Positions 45,314-57,560 are shown, numbered from the stretch's first letter. The stretch is DNA of 64,000 bases from Narthecium ossifragum (GCA_963920575.1 OY986972.1:11110010-11174009), one strand, 5' to 3'. Made by a program: numbers and translations. The notes: a model not told the origin generated them from the sequence alone.

Positions 45314-46834
45314 TGATGTGCTGTCGCAGGCACTCAAAAATAAAACCAATACTCATTAAAATAAATGTAGTAGTGCGAGTACGAGTCGATCCCACGAAGA
45401 GTGTTTAGCCTAGTTTTGTGCTTAGTGAACAAAGATGGGGGGTTTTAAACGTGAGGAAAACAGTAAAGAAATAATCTAAAGCGAAGAAACAAGTTGAATC
45501 AAGAGAACAAACCTTGGTCTGAGTCAACATCCACCATCGGAATCCAACAACTGATCATAGATGCAAGTATCAATCAATTCATACCATGAATATTCACCGT
45601 TCGAATGAAATCCGAATCTCTCCTCAATCATAGTTAATTAGAAACAAGCGATCTAATCAACCCTAACTACTAGACAACCTAAGATAAGCGCTGTAAATTT
45701 AATCTAGTAGCAGCGTTAAGAATAGGGAGATCGATGAAGCTAAACAACACAAGCACAAGCGGTTGCATTTTATCTAGTCAAATATTCTTCCTAAGACCGA
45801 ACAATCTCTGAAACGCAGTAGATTATTAAACCATTGTTGCTTCGCAGATTAGAGGGATCAAACAATTCCGGATTTGATATCCAACCTAGCAGTAGATCGC
45901 AATGAATAATAAACTAGTAGCACTCTTAGCAATTAGACAAGGCAATCATGAATATTTAATAACAGAAGAACATTCAATATTCATCTATAAACTGAACAAT
46001 AAAAATAAATTAGATCTCACAGTTTCATTGATTCCGAGATTTCAGTCTCCTCGACCAAGGATCAAGATTTAGCCACGCAGGGCCATCGAGAACAATCCTC
46101 AAAAGATTCCAATAAACAAGATAAAACCTAAAAAAAATATAAAGGAGGAGAAAGAGCAGTCAAAAGTGTCCAAGAATCCCCCCTCAAACCCTAGAAAGAG
46201 TCCTATTTATAGCCCCAAAGTCTCTCCATCCACGGATTAGATCAAAACCGTTGATTTAATTCACTGAGAAAGTCCGATCGATCGGACTTTGGGTGCTGGA
46301 TCGATCGGATGCGTAAAAATCCACATTCTCTGGCTATTCCCGAGTCCGATCGATCGAACTTTAGGTGTTCGATCGATTGGACCCCATAGGATGGATGTAG
46401 GGATCGATCGGACCATGTTTAGCCAAAAAATATATGTTCTGTCATGTTTCTGCATAGTCCGATCGATCGGACCCTCGGTGTCGGATCGATCGGACGTTCT
46501 AGCGTATTACTGTTCTGCCATCTAGACTGCGCCATTGATACTAAAATTGTCGTAACTTCCTCTAGAAAACTCGGAATCACGAACCGTAAAATTTTCCAGA
46601 ATCTAGACTTCAAGAGCTTTCCAACCATATAGGGCACATCATCTGGTTCTTCATGAGAAGATACAGATTAATCTTTAAAATTGATCCATGCACTCTTTTC
46701 AGCTTCTTTTCGACTTAAGGACTTCAATTGCATCCTAAATCAAAATATAAGAATAATGAGTGTATTTAAGAACTAAATATGCATAGGAGACTCAGTATTA
46801 AGGGATAAAAATATAACATTATGCATCATCATCA
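45314..46834 (-). repeat. 3' LTR of the non-autonomous element
   Basis: On the minus strand it is preceded by AAGTGTGGGGGAATT. Reverse TATA at 46,204-46,212; palindrome array at about 46,273-46,495. Confidence 0.9.
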
Positions 46835-46880
46835 AATTCCCCCACACTTAGCTTTTGCTCGTCCTCGGGCAAAACTAAAA
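46835..46880 (-). promoter_or_regulatory. Polypurine tract region
   Basis: The minus strand reads TTTTGCCCGAGGACGAGC, then AAGTGTGGGGGAATT, a well-known 3' motif of Athila/Tat-group elements, ending at the LTR. Confidence 0.8.
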
Positions 46881-48427
46881 TTCACTCTACTCAAGATATC
46901 AAGGTTGCAACGCCATCAACAAAGAACAATCAAGCTTTTCACAATTCATAAAATATCATGAAAAAACATTTTTAGACAACTTAAAAATCAATCGGTAAAC
47001 ATTTCCACTTGAAGATGAAGCATACTAAATAAGTAGACCCTTACGGAAATTAACACTCAACTCTCATGTGTTTGAAGGGTATTTCACTCAAATTCATTCC
47101 AATGAAAGTGATCTACCATAGGCTTGCATATCTTCTCATTCTCCACCACTAGAATCACATGCATAACACAAATCATAAGGACTTCAAAAGGTTGTAATGG
47201 GGTCTAGGATCAAGGTGGGAAATATTTGGGAATGTAGCTCAAAAGCCAATGGAACTTAGTGGAGCAAAAATGCATCAATAAGACATGTACAACCAATCAC
47301 TCCATTCAACAACTTTATTCAACTTGGCTTTAACATACTCGAACCATATAGCATTACGACCTTGACGAAGAGATTGTTCAAAGGAATACTTTTTAACTGA
47401 AATAGTGAACAATCTTTAGCAAGAACTTTTAACTTTTGTAGAAATCATACATAAACATACCCCTTTCTTGGAGTATTAGGAGGATTCATAAACACATTTT
47501 GTAACATGAAAAACAGTTTCCTCCTTCACTTTCTTCTTTCTTTCTTTTTTTTTCTGTTTTTTTTTCTTCAAATATAGCCATACCACAAATCCAAACACCC
47601 CCACACTTGAACTTTTGCACCCATACATGTCATAATGATGATCAATGCTCCACTAGTTTTATGGCTTGGGTAACGAAAATATTTTTCAGGTTTAAGGCTT
47701 GTACTGTGGGTTAACAATAAAGTCAATAAAGCTCAAAGGTGTTTAGCAAAAGAAAAAATTAATTGCAAGGTAGGCTATTTGGCTTATGTAGCTTAAAACA
47801 AAGATGGCCTTAATCATGTTCATTTTTGCATGTGTCAATGTGACTTCGAATAGAATCAAAGCAAGTTCTAGAGAAACAAATCCATGGAAGAATATCTCTC
47901 ATGAAACAAAATAGTGAGACTGAAGTGAATGTGTCAGTCTAAAGGCTCAAAATCTCACCAGCTTTTGTCTACTAATTTAGTCACTACCATTTCAAGGAAA
48001 ATAACTCAACTAATTAATTCCAAGTCGCAAGATTACTCATTCAAACATGTTATGAAAATGTCAAGCTTAACTAATTCTTGCTCATGGCATATGCAACCTA
48101 GATCTCCTCCCCCACAATTGAAACTGACATTGTCCCCAATGTAAGGTGGAATGCAAAGAAAAGCAAAAAATAACTAAAATGGAAATGCGAAAATAAAAAG
48201 AGAAAGGAACGAACTCCCCTTGGGTTGCCTTCCAAGCAGCGCTTTTGTTTATTAGTTGCACAGGAATGGTTCAATGCAAGTCTGGGTGAATTCTTCAGGT
48301 ATGATAGGGAATGCTCGATCACCTAAAAACAAAAGCAAAGCAAAGCAAAAACAAAAGCAACATGCAAGCACACAACCTAAAAATAATTCAAGCACTCTTA
48401 AGCACACAAGAAATTAAATAAAGCAAA
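46881..48427 (-). other. 3' non-coding region of the non-autonomous element
   Basis: AT-rich and without a long frame. Extra PPT-like tracts occur near 47,600 (CCCCCACACTTGAACTTTTGC on plus) and 48,106. The inverted repeat ACATTG-TCCC-CAATGT lies at 48,127-48,142 beside the second, as in the Athila-like element at 60,469-60,484. Confidence 0.55.
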
Positions 48428-49537
48428 CTAAACTACTATATACAATAGAAAAAGTTTTAACCGTGCCCTTGGTGGCCGTTCTCTAGCACGATGGTATGCA
48501 AAATCACTGGGTGCTATAATCTGAATATTTAACCTCAATAATGCCACCACGGTTAATTTAGCATAAGAGTCCAAGTGGTATTTTTCAAAGCTGAGAGTTA
48601 GCTTTTCCATACTAACACCGGTAAACAAGATAGCTAGATCTCTCAAACAAAAATGCATGTCATCATCGTGATCAGGAAGAAAGGAGTCAACATTATGCTC
48701 AACTATAATCGAATCATCTATTGAACTATTAATAATGTCGAAGTTCGGATTATCAAAGATGTCAAGATTACATGATCGAAAATAAATCCGTCGAGATATG
48801 AAAATATCTACTAAGGTCATCTCCTTCTTAACCACTAATGAAAAAGAAATTGTCACAGAAAATATACCTCGCGGCGTAACAGGAATGCTTTCAACTTCAG
48901 TCAGAGGAGGTTCATCGGATAAGTGCTCCTGGTGTTCTCGGCGGTCGATTGGCCTAGATTGGACAACTTCTTCATCTGCATTTTGTAGAAATTCCCCCGA
49001 AGCATCTCCGACCGCAGCAGTCAGTGAAATATCATCATTAATTTCATGAACCGACAAAGAATCACAAGTATTATGACATATATCATTATCATCAGAAACA
49101 AAGGCATCACAAATATTATCATTACAAGCATGAGGTATAGAATCATATCTATTAACTTCTTCATCAAAAGAGTGACGCACATTAACTTGGTCAATTATTA
49201 GTGGCTCTTGTTGCATTTGTGACTGAGCAATGAAGAGGTTCTCAGTTTTGTCACGCTCCCTAGAAAATCTTTCCTCCCAAGAAATACGCATTTCTCTTAA
49301 GGAATTAGTATTTTCTTCCATTTCCTTCAGATGCTCTTGCATTTGTGCTTGAAACTGCCAACTAGGGTAGGTATGATCTCTAAAATCCGAATTATAAGAA
49401 TATGAACATGAATCATAGGCCGGGTTTGAGAAACCATATGTGTCATTATTGTAAACGGGTCCATAAGCAAAAGGCAAATCATCATTCCATATGTCATCCG
49501 GTGGCATATTATAATTGGCCATACATTCAGACCACAA
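48428..49537 (-). CDS. Unknown protein of the non-autonomous LTR element
   Basis: An intact 369-codon frame, the only long one in the element, starting about 100 bp after the primer-binding site. The N-terminus is rich in Asn, Asp and Tyr (YNMPPDDIWNDDLPFAYGPV). A charged helix suitable for a coiled coil lies at about 60-110 (QMQEHLKEMEENTNSLREM, WEERFSRERDKTENL). The middle is acidic (DDNDICHN, DEEVVQS), and the C-terminal third has mixed hydrophobic segments ending RARERPPRARLKLFLLYIVV. No zinc knuckle, protease or RT motif is present. Position suggests a gag-like or accessory role, for instance structural. I recognise no family. The first ATG is used; an ATG seven codons later is an alternative. 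Confidence 0.6.
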   Translation of the reverse strand: MWSECMANYNMPPDDIWNDDLPFAYGPVYNNDTYGFSNPAYDSCSYSYNSDFRDHTYPSWQFQAQMQEHLKEMEENTNSLREMRISWEERFSRERDKTENLFIAQSQMQQEPLIIDQVNVRHSFDEEVNRYDSIPHACNDNICDAFVSDDNDICHNTCDSLSVHEINDDISLTAAVGDASGEFLQNADEEVVQSRPIDRREHQEHLSDEPPLTEVESIPVTPRGIFSVTISFSLVVKKEMTLVDIFISRRIYFRSCNLDIFDNPNFDIINSSIDDSIIVEHNVDSFLPDHDDDMHFCLRDLAILFTGVSMEKLTLSFEKYHLDSYAKLTVVALLRLNIQIIAPSDFAYHRARERPPRARLKLFLLYIVV

Positions 49538-49613
49538 AAACTATATATCTTTTTTTTTATTTTTTTTAATGAAAATAAAGATCACTATAAGCACAAAAAT
49601 CAACTAAAATCAC

Positions 49614-49632
49614 TCCCTGGCAACCTGCGCCA
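49614..49632 (-). promoter_or_regulatory. Primer-binding site
   Basis: The minus strand reads TGGCGCAGGTTGCCAGGGA, five bases after the LTR. It resembles TGGCGCCGTTGCCGGGGA, the tRNA-Asp-type site usual in Athila-group elements, with a few changes. Confidence 0.7.
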
Positions 49633-49637
49633 AAATT

Positions 49638-51158
49638 TGATATGCTTTCGCAGGCACTCAAAAATAAAACCAATACTCGTTAAAATAAATGTAGTAGTGC
49701 GAGTACGAGTCGATCCCACGAAGAGTGTTTAGCCTAGTTTTGTGCTTAGTGAACAAAGATGGGGGGTTTTAAACCTGAGGAAAACAGTAAAGAAATAATC
49801 TAAAGCGAAGAAACAAGTTGAATCAAGAGAACAAACCTTGGTCTGAGTCAACATCCACCATTGGAATCCAAAAACTGATCATAGATGCAAGTATCAATCA
49901 ATTCATACCATGAATATTCACCGTTCGAATGAAATCCGAATCTCTCCTCAATCATAGTTAATTAGAAACAAGCGATCTAATCAACCCTAACTACTAGACA
50001 ACCTAAGACAAGCGCTGTAGATTTAATCTAGTAGCAGCTTTAAGAATAGGGAGATCGATGAAGCTAAACAACACAAGCACAAGCGGTTGCATTTAATCTA
50101 GTCAAATATTCTTCCTAAGACCTAACAATCTCTGAAACGCAGTAAATTATTAAACCCTAGTTGCTTCACAGATTAGAGGGATCAAACAATTCCGGATTTG
50201 ATATCCAACCTAGCAGTAGATCGCAATGAATAATAAACTAGTAGTGCTCCTAGCAATTAGACAAGACAATCATGAATATTTAATAACAGAAGAACATTCA
50301 ATACTCATCTATAAACTGAACAATAAAAATAAATTAGATCTCACAGTTTCATTGATTCCGAAGTTTCAGTCTCCTCGACCAAGGATCAAGATTTAGCCAC
50401 GCAGGGCCATCGAGAACAATCCTCAAAAGATTCCAATAAACAAGATAAAACCTAGAAAGAATATAAAGGAGGAGAAAGAGCAGTCAAAAGTGTCCAAGAA
50501 TCCCCCCTCAAACCCTAGAAAGAGTCTTATTTATAGCCCCAAAGTCTCTCCATCCACGGATTAGATCAAAACCATTGATTTACTTCACTGGGAAAGTCCG
50601 ATCGATCGGACTTTGGGTGCTGGATCGATCGGATGCGTAAAAATCCACCTTCTCTGGCTATTCCCGAGTCCGATCGATCGAACTTTAGGTGTCCGATCGA
50701 TCGGACCCCATAGGATGGATGTAGGGATCGATCGGACCATGTTCAGCCAAAAAATATATGTTCTGTTATGTTTCTGCATAGTCTGATCGATCGGACCCTG
50801 GGTGTCAGATCGATTGGACGTTCCAGCGTATTACTGTTCTGCCATCCAGACTGCGCCATCGGTACTAAAATTGCCGTAACTTCCTCTAGGAAACTCGGAA
50901 TCACGAACCGTAAAATTCTCCAGAATCTAGACTTCAAGAGCTTTCCAACTATATATGGCACATCATCTGGTTCTTCATGACCAGGTACAGATTAATCTTT
51001 AAAATTGATCCTTGCACTCTTTTCAGCTTCTTTTCGACTTAAGGACTTCAATTGCATCCTAAATCAAAATATAAGAATAATGAGTGTATTTAGGAACTAA
51101 ATAAGCATAGGAGACTAAGTATTAAGAGATAAAAATATAACATTATGCATCATCTTCA
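49638..51158 (-). repeat. 5' LTR of the non-autonomous element
   Basis: Same length as its partner. Reverse TATA at 50,528-50,536; palindrome array at about 50,597-50,820. Its right part (50,614 onward) is included in the tandem duplication and recurs at 55,356-55,900. Confidence 0.9.
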
Positions 51159-51709
51159 CCACGCATCGTCCGTCACTCTCTCGGTCGACCGTGACATCGA
51201 CCGTCATATCGTCCGTGAGCCTCTGTTGAGAAAGTCGCTTCCCAGGGTCGATGCTCGGATCGACTGTCGCTCCTTGACTTTTCTTCATATATGCGCCACG
51301 GTCGACCGCCGCATCGACCATCGCATCGTCCGTCAGCCTCTGTGAAGAAAAATGCTTCCCTGGGTCGATGCACTGATCGACCGTCGCTTCTTCACATTCT
51401 TCATTTATGCGCCACGGTCGACCGTCGCATCGTCCGTCGGGCTCTGTGAAGAGAAACACTTCCCACGGTCGATGCATGGATCGACCGTGAGCCAATACGC
51501 ATATAGCCAAGTATGAAACATTCACCACGGTCGATCCATGGATCGACCGCCACATTCCCACGGTCGATCCTTGCATCAACCGTCAGTACAAAAATAACTT
51601 AAATATTGAATTTAAGATTTCCAATTAAAGTGGTAATAAATATCAAACATATATTTTATCATTTAATGTTTATTGGCATCATCAACACAAGGTTAGGATC
51701 AACACTTAC

Positions 51710-52818
51710 TTCGATGCCTTTCTAATGACGAAGCGGCGTCAACCCTCCAAGAAATCCACACGAGCATATGCGAAGCATATCAGTCAGGTCCCAAATTGTA
51801 TCACTAGCTAAAGCATTTGGGATACTACTAGCCTTCTATGGTGCCCGACTCCATCGAGTATGTTAGAAAATGCCACGTCTGCCAAATTCATGCAGACTTC
51901 ATACATCAACCCCCGGAGCCACTTCATCCTACGAGCGTCTCCTAGCCCTTTGAAGCATGGGGGTTAGACATCGTAGGCCCCATCCAGCCATCTTCATCAA
52001 AAGCTCACTCATAGATCCTAGCAGCGATAGACTACTTCTCCAAATGGGTGGAAGCTATTACTTTAAAAAATACGAGGGGAGAGACGGTAGTACAGTTCAT
52101 CAAGACGTACATTATCTATCGATTTGGGATCTCTGCAAAAATCATCTCGGACAACGGCACATCCTTCGAAAACAGGAACATGGAGGGATTGTGCGCCAAG
52201 TACAAAATTAAGCACCGCTTCACATCGGCATATAATGCCGCGACCAACGGACAAGCAGAGGCATTTAACAAGATTCTCTGCAAACTCCTGAAGAAAGTAG
52301 TTCATAAAGACAAGAAAGAATGGCACGAGAAGCTTCTGGAGAATCTCTAGGCATACCGTACCACAATGAAAACTCCGACGAGGGCAACCCCTTATTCTCT
52401 TGTCTTAGAGGGAGAAGCGGTCCTTCCTCTTAAAATCCAGGTCCCTTCCCTCAGAGTCGCTCTACATGAAGGCTTGACAGAAGACCAAGCTGTAAAATTA
52501 AGGCTTGACGAGCTTGATAGCCTAGAAGAACGGCCCATGGATGCCCAGCAAAATCTAGAAATGTATCAAGCAAGAGTTTCCAGAGCCTTTGAAGAAAAGG
52601 TGAAGCGCCGCTCGTTCAAAGTCGGAGACCTTGTCCTCGCCGTAGTCCGACCCATGGTCGTCACCATAAGAACCCAAGAGAAATTTCATCCTAAATAGGA
52701 AAGGCCTTTCATAGTTCAAGAGGTCTATACCAATGGAGCTTATAAAATCATTTCCCCGGATGGTGAATATACCCCACCTCCGGTGAATGGCAAATTTCTC
52801 AAACGATATTATTCATAA
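51710..52818 (+). pseudogene. Tat/Ogre integrase, copy 1
   Basis: It resumes the pol frame after the CTTAC duplication: zinc-binding region with CHVCQIHADF, catalytic core WGLDIVGPIQPS (first Asp), KIISDNGTSF (second Asp), TNGQAEAFNKIL (Glu), then PTRATPYSLVLEGEAVLPL, the KVGDLVL chromo-like end and KRYYS before TAA at 52,816-52,818. Six in-frame stops, all TAG, fall at 51,805, 51,829, 51,943, 52,012, 52,348 and 52,696, mostly where Trp is expected. Apart from these the frame is continuous. Integrase inserts element DNA into the genome; this copy is dead. Confidence 0.9.
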
Positions 52819-52980
52819 ACATGGACGCTCCGAGCTTCAAAAGCCTAAACTGATAGCATGAATAAATTACTCTGCACTTTGCGAGTTCCCACCCATATAT
52901 GAGTATAAACTTTACATAAATAATACTCATAATTTTATACTCAAACTTTCCTTCTCCAAAAAAAAAAAAAAGAGACACAC

Positions 52981-54806
52981 TGATGTCGCTCAAATCTGTC
53001 ACGCATAGCGGTCGCGGTGCAGTACAGCATAAGAGAGGTCGAATCCCACAGAGAGACAAGTAGGAAAGATCCAGAAATACAAATAACAATGAATTGAAAA
53101 CAATCAAGGGCGATAAAAATTAAGAAACTAGATCGAAGATGTAATGGTAAGATAAAGTTAACGAAAGAAATCAAGATTTGAATGAGGCTAGGCTTCAGGA
53201 ATCACTTCACTCGGATTTAGGTTCTTCTCTTCTCAATGGTTCATATAATACTCAGTTAAGGGATTCACATCCCAATCACCTTAACCGGAAGATATGGAAT
53301 TATAAACCCTACAAAATATATAAATGTCTCTTCCTACGATTGGTTCTTCCTTTTTATAGTTCTAACTTCATCCAACCAAACCTAAGAATACACGATACCG
53401 GCTGTCACTACAGGCAACGCGCAGCAAAAGTTCATCGGGACAAAGCCCTAACTCTATCTAACCGGATCTCTAAGAATACACAATACCAACTCTCACAATC
53501 GGCAATGCATAGCAAAGATTTCACGGGATAGAGCCCCAACCTTGCCTTACAAGATCCCTAAGAATACACAATACCAGTTGTCACTACGGGCAATGCATAG
53601 CAAAGGTCTCGTGAGACTCGGTAGGAGAATCAAAAGAGATAACTATTGGATTATAAGATCATGAAAGAAGCATGACTGGATTCATAATATTAATCATCCA
53701 CATAGAAATCTATAATCTGAAAATAATATTTGAAGATCCAATACATAGAAAAGATTTTAACAATGAAGATTAAAAACTATGAACCATTGTTGGAGAGGAA
53801 ACCCTAATCCTCGCTAGATCATCCGTCCGTCATGCCCGCGGATTACTCGGCCATGGATGGAGATGTCTTCATCTTCTTCCTTTGGGAAACGTCCAGAAAG
53901 AGCCTCCAAAAACGTCCAAGAAGTCCCCTTTGATTACCCCTAAGTTTCCAATTTATAGCCCCAAATCTCTCCATCCACGGATTAGATCTGAATCGTAGGT
54001 TTTCTTCACCGGAAAAGTCGGATCGATCGGACTTTAGGTGTTGGATCGATCCGTCTCATTAAAAACATCAATTCCTGGCTTCGCCCGAGTCCGATCGATC
54101 GGACTTAGGGTGTCGGATCGATCGGTTTCGTAAAAATCCTCCGTCTCTGGCTATTCCCGAGTCCGATCGATGGATGGATCGATCGAACTGTGTTCCTCTA
54201 GAAAGCATATGTTCTGTCAACCTTTAATTCCCAAGTCCGATCGATCAGACTATGGGTGTTGGATCGATCGGTTGCGTAAAAATCAGTTGGTTTTGGCTAT
54301 TCCCAAGTCCGATCGATCGGACTTTAGGTGTCCGATCGATCGGACCCCTTAGGAGGGATGGAGGGATCGATTGGATCCCTTATGGCTGAAAAAAACATGT
54401 TTTGTCACGTTTCTGTGTAGTCCGATCGATCGGCGGATCGATCGGACTTCCAGCGTATTTTTTGTTCTGCCATTCAGACTGCGCCATCGGTTCTAAAATT
54501 ACCGTAACTTCCTCTAAAAAACTCGGAATCACGAACCGTAAAATTCTCCAGAATCTAGACTTCAAGAGCTTTCCAACGATATATGACACATCATCTGGTT
54601 CTTCATGAGCAGGTACAGATTAATTTTTGAAATTGATCCATATACTCTTTTCAGCTTCTTTTAGCTCCAATTTCCTGCATTTTCCAAACAAATATGTGAA
54701 GGGACATATAAATATAAAAATAGTAATAAAGATGTTGCTAAGGATAATAATCTAGCAATTTAGATGGTTATAAGACTGTTCAGAGTGCACTTTCATGCAC
54801 TCATCA
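52981..54806 (-). mobile_element. Athila-like 3' LTR (first copy, from the tandem duplication)
   Basis: It starts TGATGTCGCTCAAATC and ends GCACTCATCA, 1,826 bp. On the minus strand it is preceded by GCTGGTTGGGGGTG (54,807-54,820), a polypurine tract, so it is a 3' LTR of a leftward element. Reverse TATA at 53,951-53,958. From 54,018 to 54,449 come five or six units with paired CCGATCGATCGG palindromes. The left flank is the 3' end region of the Tat element (52,819-52,980). Confidence 0.88.
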
Positions 54807-56451
54807 CACCCCCAACCAGCTTATTGCTAGTCTCTAGCAATTCAAAGCGTATAGAATATAATTAAGCACACTAACCGTTCAAGGATGTAGACATGCATGA
54901 TAAAAATTCTACCTTATCAAGTCAATAGTGTTTTATGCAGTACAGAGCATGGAAACTTCTTATACTCATACACATACTACCAACACATGAAATCAACTTC
55001 TACACATCAAACATGCTAACCACCATCCAGAAGAACACATATGACGTGACAAATAAATGTTACGTGCAGAAGCAACTTCTACCCACCATTAGTCCAAACA
55101 CACTAATATCTTCATGACCAATCATCCAACCCTCGCACTTTCTGTACAGCATGCTCTTTCTTTCTCTTTTTCTTTTCAACTATCAGACACTTTGCCTTTT
55201 TACGCGAGCACTCTCCGCTTCTTGAGGCGCAGAGACCCGGTTACTTAACAAAACACTTAATAGTTTTTTTTTATATAGCTATAAGTGGTTCTACCTTTTT
55301 ACGCGAGCTCCCTGCTTCCTGAGGCAAGAACACCCGGTTACTCAGTAGATCACTTTGGGTGCTGGATCGATCGGATGCGTAAAAATCCACCTTCTCTGGC
55401 TATTCCCGAGTCCGATCGATCGAACTTTAGGTGTCCGATCGATCGGACCCCATAGGATGGATGTAGGGATCGATCGGACCATGTTCAGCCAAAAAATATA
55501 TGTTCTGTTATGTTTCTGCATAGTCTGATCGATCGGACCCTGGGTGTCAGATCGATTGGACGTTCCAGCGTATTACTGTTCTGCCATCCAGACTGCGCCA
55601 TCGGTACTAAAATTGCCGTAACTTCCTCTAGGAAACTCGGAATCACGAACCGTAAAATTCTCCAGAATCTAGACTTCAAGAGCTTTCCAACTATATATGG
55701 CACATCATCTGGTTCTTCATGACCAGGTACAGATTAATCTTTAAAATTGATCCTTGCACTCTTTTCAGCTTCTTTTCGACTTAAGGACTTCAATTGCATC
55801 CTAAATCAAAATATAAGAATAATGAGTGTATTTAGGAACTAAATAAGCATAGGAGACTAAGTATTAAGAGATAAAAATATAACATTATGCATCATCTTCA
55901 CCACGCATCGTCCGTCACTCTCTCGGTCGACCGTGACATCGACCGTCATATCGTCCGTGAGCCTCTGTTGAGAAAGTCGCTTCCCAGGGTCGATGCTCGG
56001 ATCGACTGTCGCTCCTTGACTTTTCTTCATATATGCGCCACGGTCGACCGCCGCATCGACCGTCGCATCGTCCGTCAGCCTCTGTGAAGAAAAATGCTTC
56101 CCTGGGTCGATGCACTGATCGACCGTCGCTTCTTCACATTCTTCATTTATGCGCCACGGTCGACCGTCGCATCGTCCGTCGGGCTCTGTGAAGAGAAACA
56201 CTTCCCACGGTCGATGCATGGATCGACCGTGAGCCAATACGCATATAGCCAAGTATGAAACATTCACCACGGTCGATCCATGGATCGACCGCCACATTCC
56301 CACGGTCGATCCTTGCATCAACCGTCAGTACAAAAATAACTTAAATATTGAATTTAAGATTTCCAATTAAAGTGGTAATAAATATCAAACATATATTTTA
56401 TCATTTAATGTTTATTGGCATCATCAACACAAGGTTAGGATCAACACTTAC

Positions 56452-57560
56452 TTCGATGCCTTTCTAATGACGAAGCGGCGTCAACCCTCCAAGAAATCCA
56501 CACGAGCATATGCGAAGCATATCAGTCAGGTCCCAAATTGTATCACTAGCTAAAGCATTTGGGATACTACTAGCCTTCTATGGTGCCCGACTCCATCGAG
56601 TATGTTAGAAAATGCCACGTCTGCCAAATTCATGCAGACTTCATACATCAACCCCCGGAGCCACTTCATCCTACGAGCGTCTCCTAGCCCTTTGAAGCAT
56701 GGGGGTTAGACATCGTAGGCCCCATCCAGCCATCTTCATCAAAAGCTCACTCATAGATCCTAGCAGCGATAGACTACTTCTCCAAATGGGTGGAAGCTAT
56801 TACTTTAAAAAATACGAGGGGAGAGACGGTAGTACAGTTCATCAAGACGTACATTATCTATCAATTTGGGATCTCTGCAAAAATCATCTCGGACAACGGC
56901 ACATCCTTCGAAAACAGGAACATGGAGGGATTGTGCGCCAAGTACAAAATTAAGCACCGCTTCACATCGGCATATAATGCCGCGACCAACGGACAAGCAG
57001 AGGCATTTAACAAGATTCTCTGCAAACTCCTGAAGAAAGTAGTTCATAAAGACAAGAAAGAATGGCACGAGAAGCTTCTGGAGAATCTCTAGGCATACCG
57101 TACCACAATGAAAACTCCGACGAGGGCAACCCCTTATTCTCTTGTCTTAGAGGGAGAAGCGGTCCTTCCTCTTAAAATCCAGGTCCCTTCCCTCAGAGTC
57201 GCTCTACATGAAGGCTTGACAGAAGACCAAGCTGTAAAATTAAGGCTTGACGAGCTTGATAGCCTAGAAGAACGGCCCATGGATGCCCAGCAAAATCTAG
57301 AAATGTATCAAGCAAGAGTTTCCAGAGCCTTTGAAGAAAAGGTGAAGCGCCGCTCGTTCAAAGTCGGAGACCTTGTCCTCGCCGTAGTCCGACCCATGGT
57401 CGTCACCATAAGAACCCAAGAGAAATTTCATCCTAAATAGGAAAGGCCTTTCATAGTTCAAGAGGTCTATACCAATGGAGCTTATAAAATCATTTCCCCG
57501 GATGGTGAATATACCCCACCTCCGGTGAATGGCAAATTTCTCAAACGATATTATTCATAA
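56452..57560 (+). pseudogene. Tat/Ogre integrase, copy 2 (duplicate)
   Basis: Produced by the 4,742-bp tandem duplication. It has the same six TAG stops and one coding difference (Arg to Gln in YRFGIS / YQFGIS, at 56,863). The shared stops show that decay came before the duplication. Confidence 0.92.

Larger units (their letters stand above)
45314..51158 (-). mobile_element. Complete non-autonomous LTR retrotransposon (5,845 bp)
   Basis: Two 1,521-bp LTRs (45,314-46,834 and 49,638-51,158) flank a 2.8-kb interior. A perfect CCACG duplication is present (45,309-45,313 and 51,159-51,163). The primer-binding site next to the right LTR and the polypurine tract next to the left LTR put the element on the minus strand. 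The interior encodes one protein (48,428-49,537) and no protease, RT or integrase. Its U3 shares modules with the Athila-like LTRs of the window, so that family may mobilise it. The LTRs differ at perhaps 3-4% of sites by eye. Confidence 0.92.
44696..51704 (-). mobile_element. Copia (SIRE-like) solo LTR, interrupted by a nested element
   Basis: The insertion is bounded by CTTAC (44,691-44,695 and 51,705-51,709) and TG...CA ends. Removing it joins GGACTCTTACTTCGATGC, restoring the GLLLRC motif before the integrase. The LTR itself is 44,696-45,313 plus 51,164-51,704 (about 1.16 kb). On the minus strand it begins TGTTGATCCTAACC and ends GGTCCAATTCACC...CTTCA, as in SIRE/Maximus LTRs. A TATA-like CTTATACTT is at 45,156-45,164. 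GGTCGACC/GGTCGATCC units repeat with a period of about 120 bp at 51,170-51,540. No internal region is present. Confidence 0.82.
50614..55355. repeat. Tandem duplication, unit 1 (4,742 bp)
   Basis: Identical to 55,356-60,097 apart from at least three single-base differences (51,320 A / 56,062 G; 52,121 G / 56,863 A; 53,080 C / 57,822 T). The unit begins inside the right LTR of the non-autonomous element and ends inside the Athila-like element. The breakpoints share a 4-bp ACTT (50,610-50,613, 55,352-55,355, 60,094-60,097). Confidence 0.95.

Noticed and set aside
51115..51579. 154-codon minus-strand frame (repeated at 55,857-56,321)
   Set aside because: It is a read-through of the palindromic 120-bp repeats in the Copia LTR; its length reflects the repeat period.
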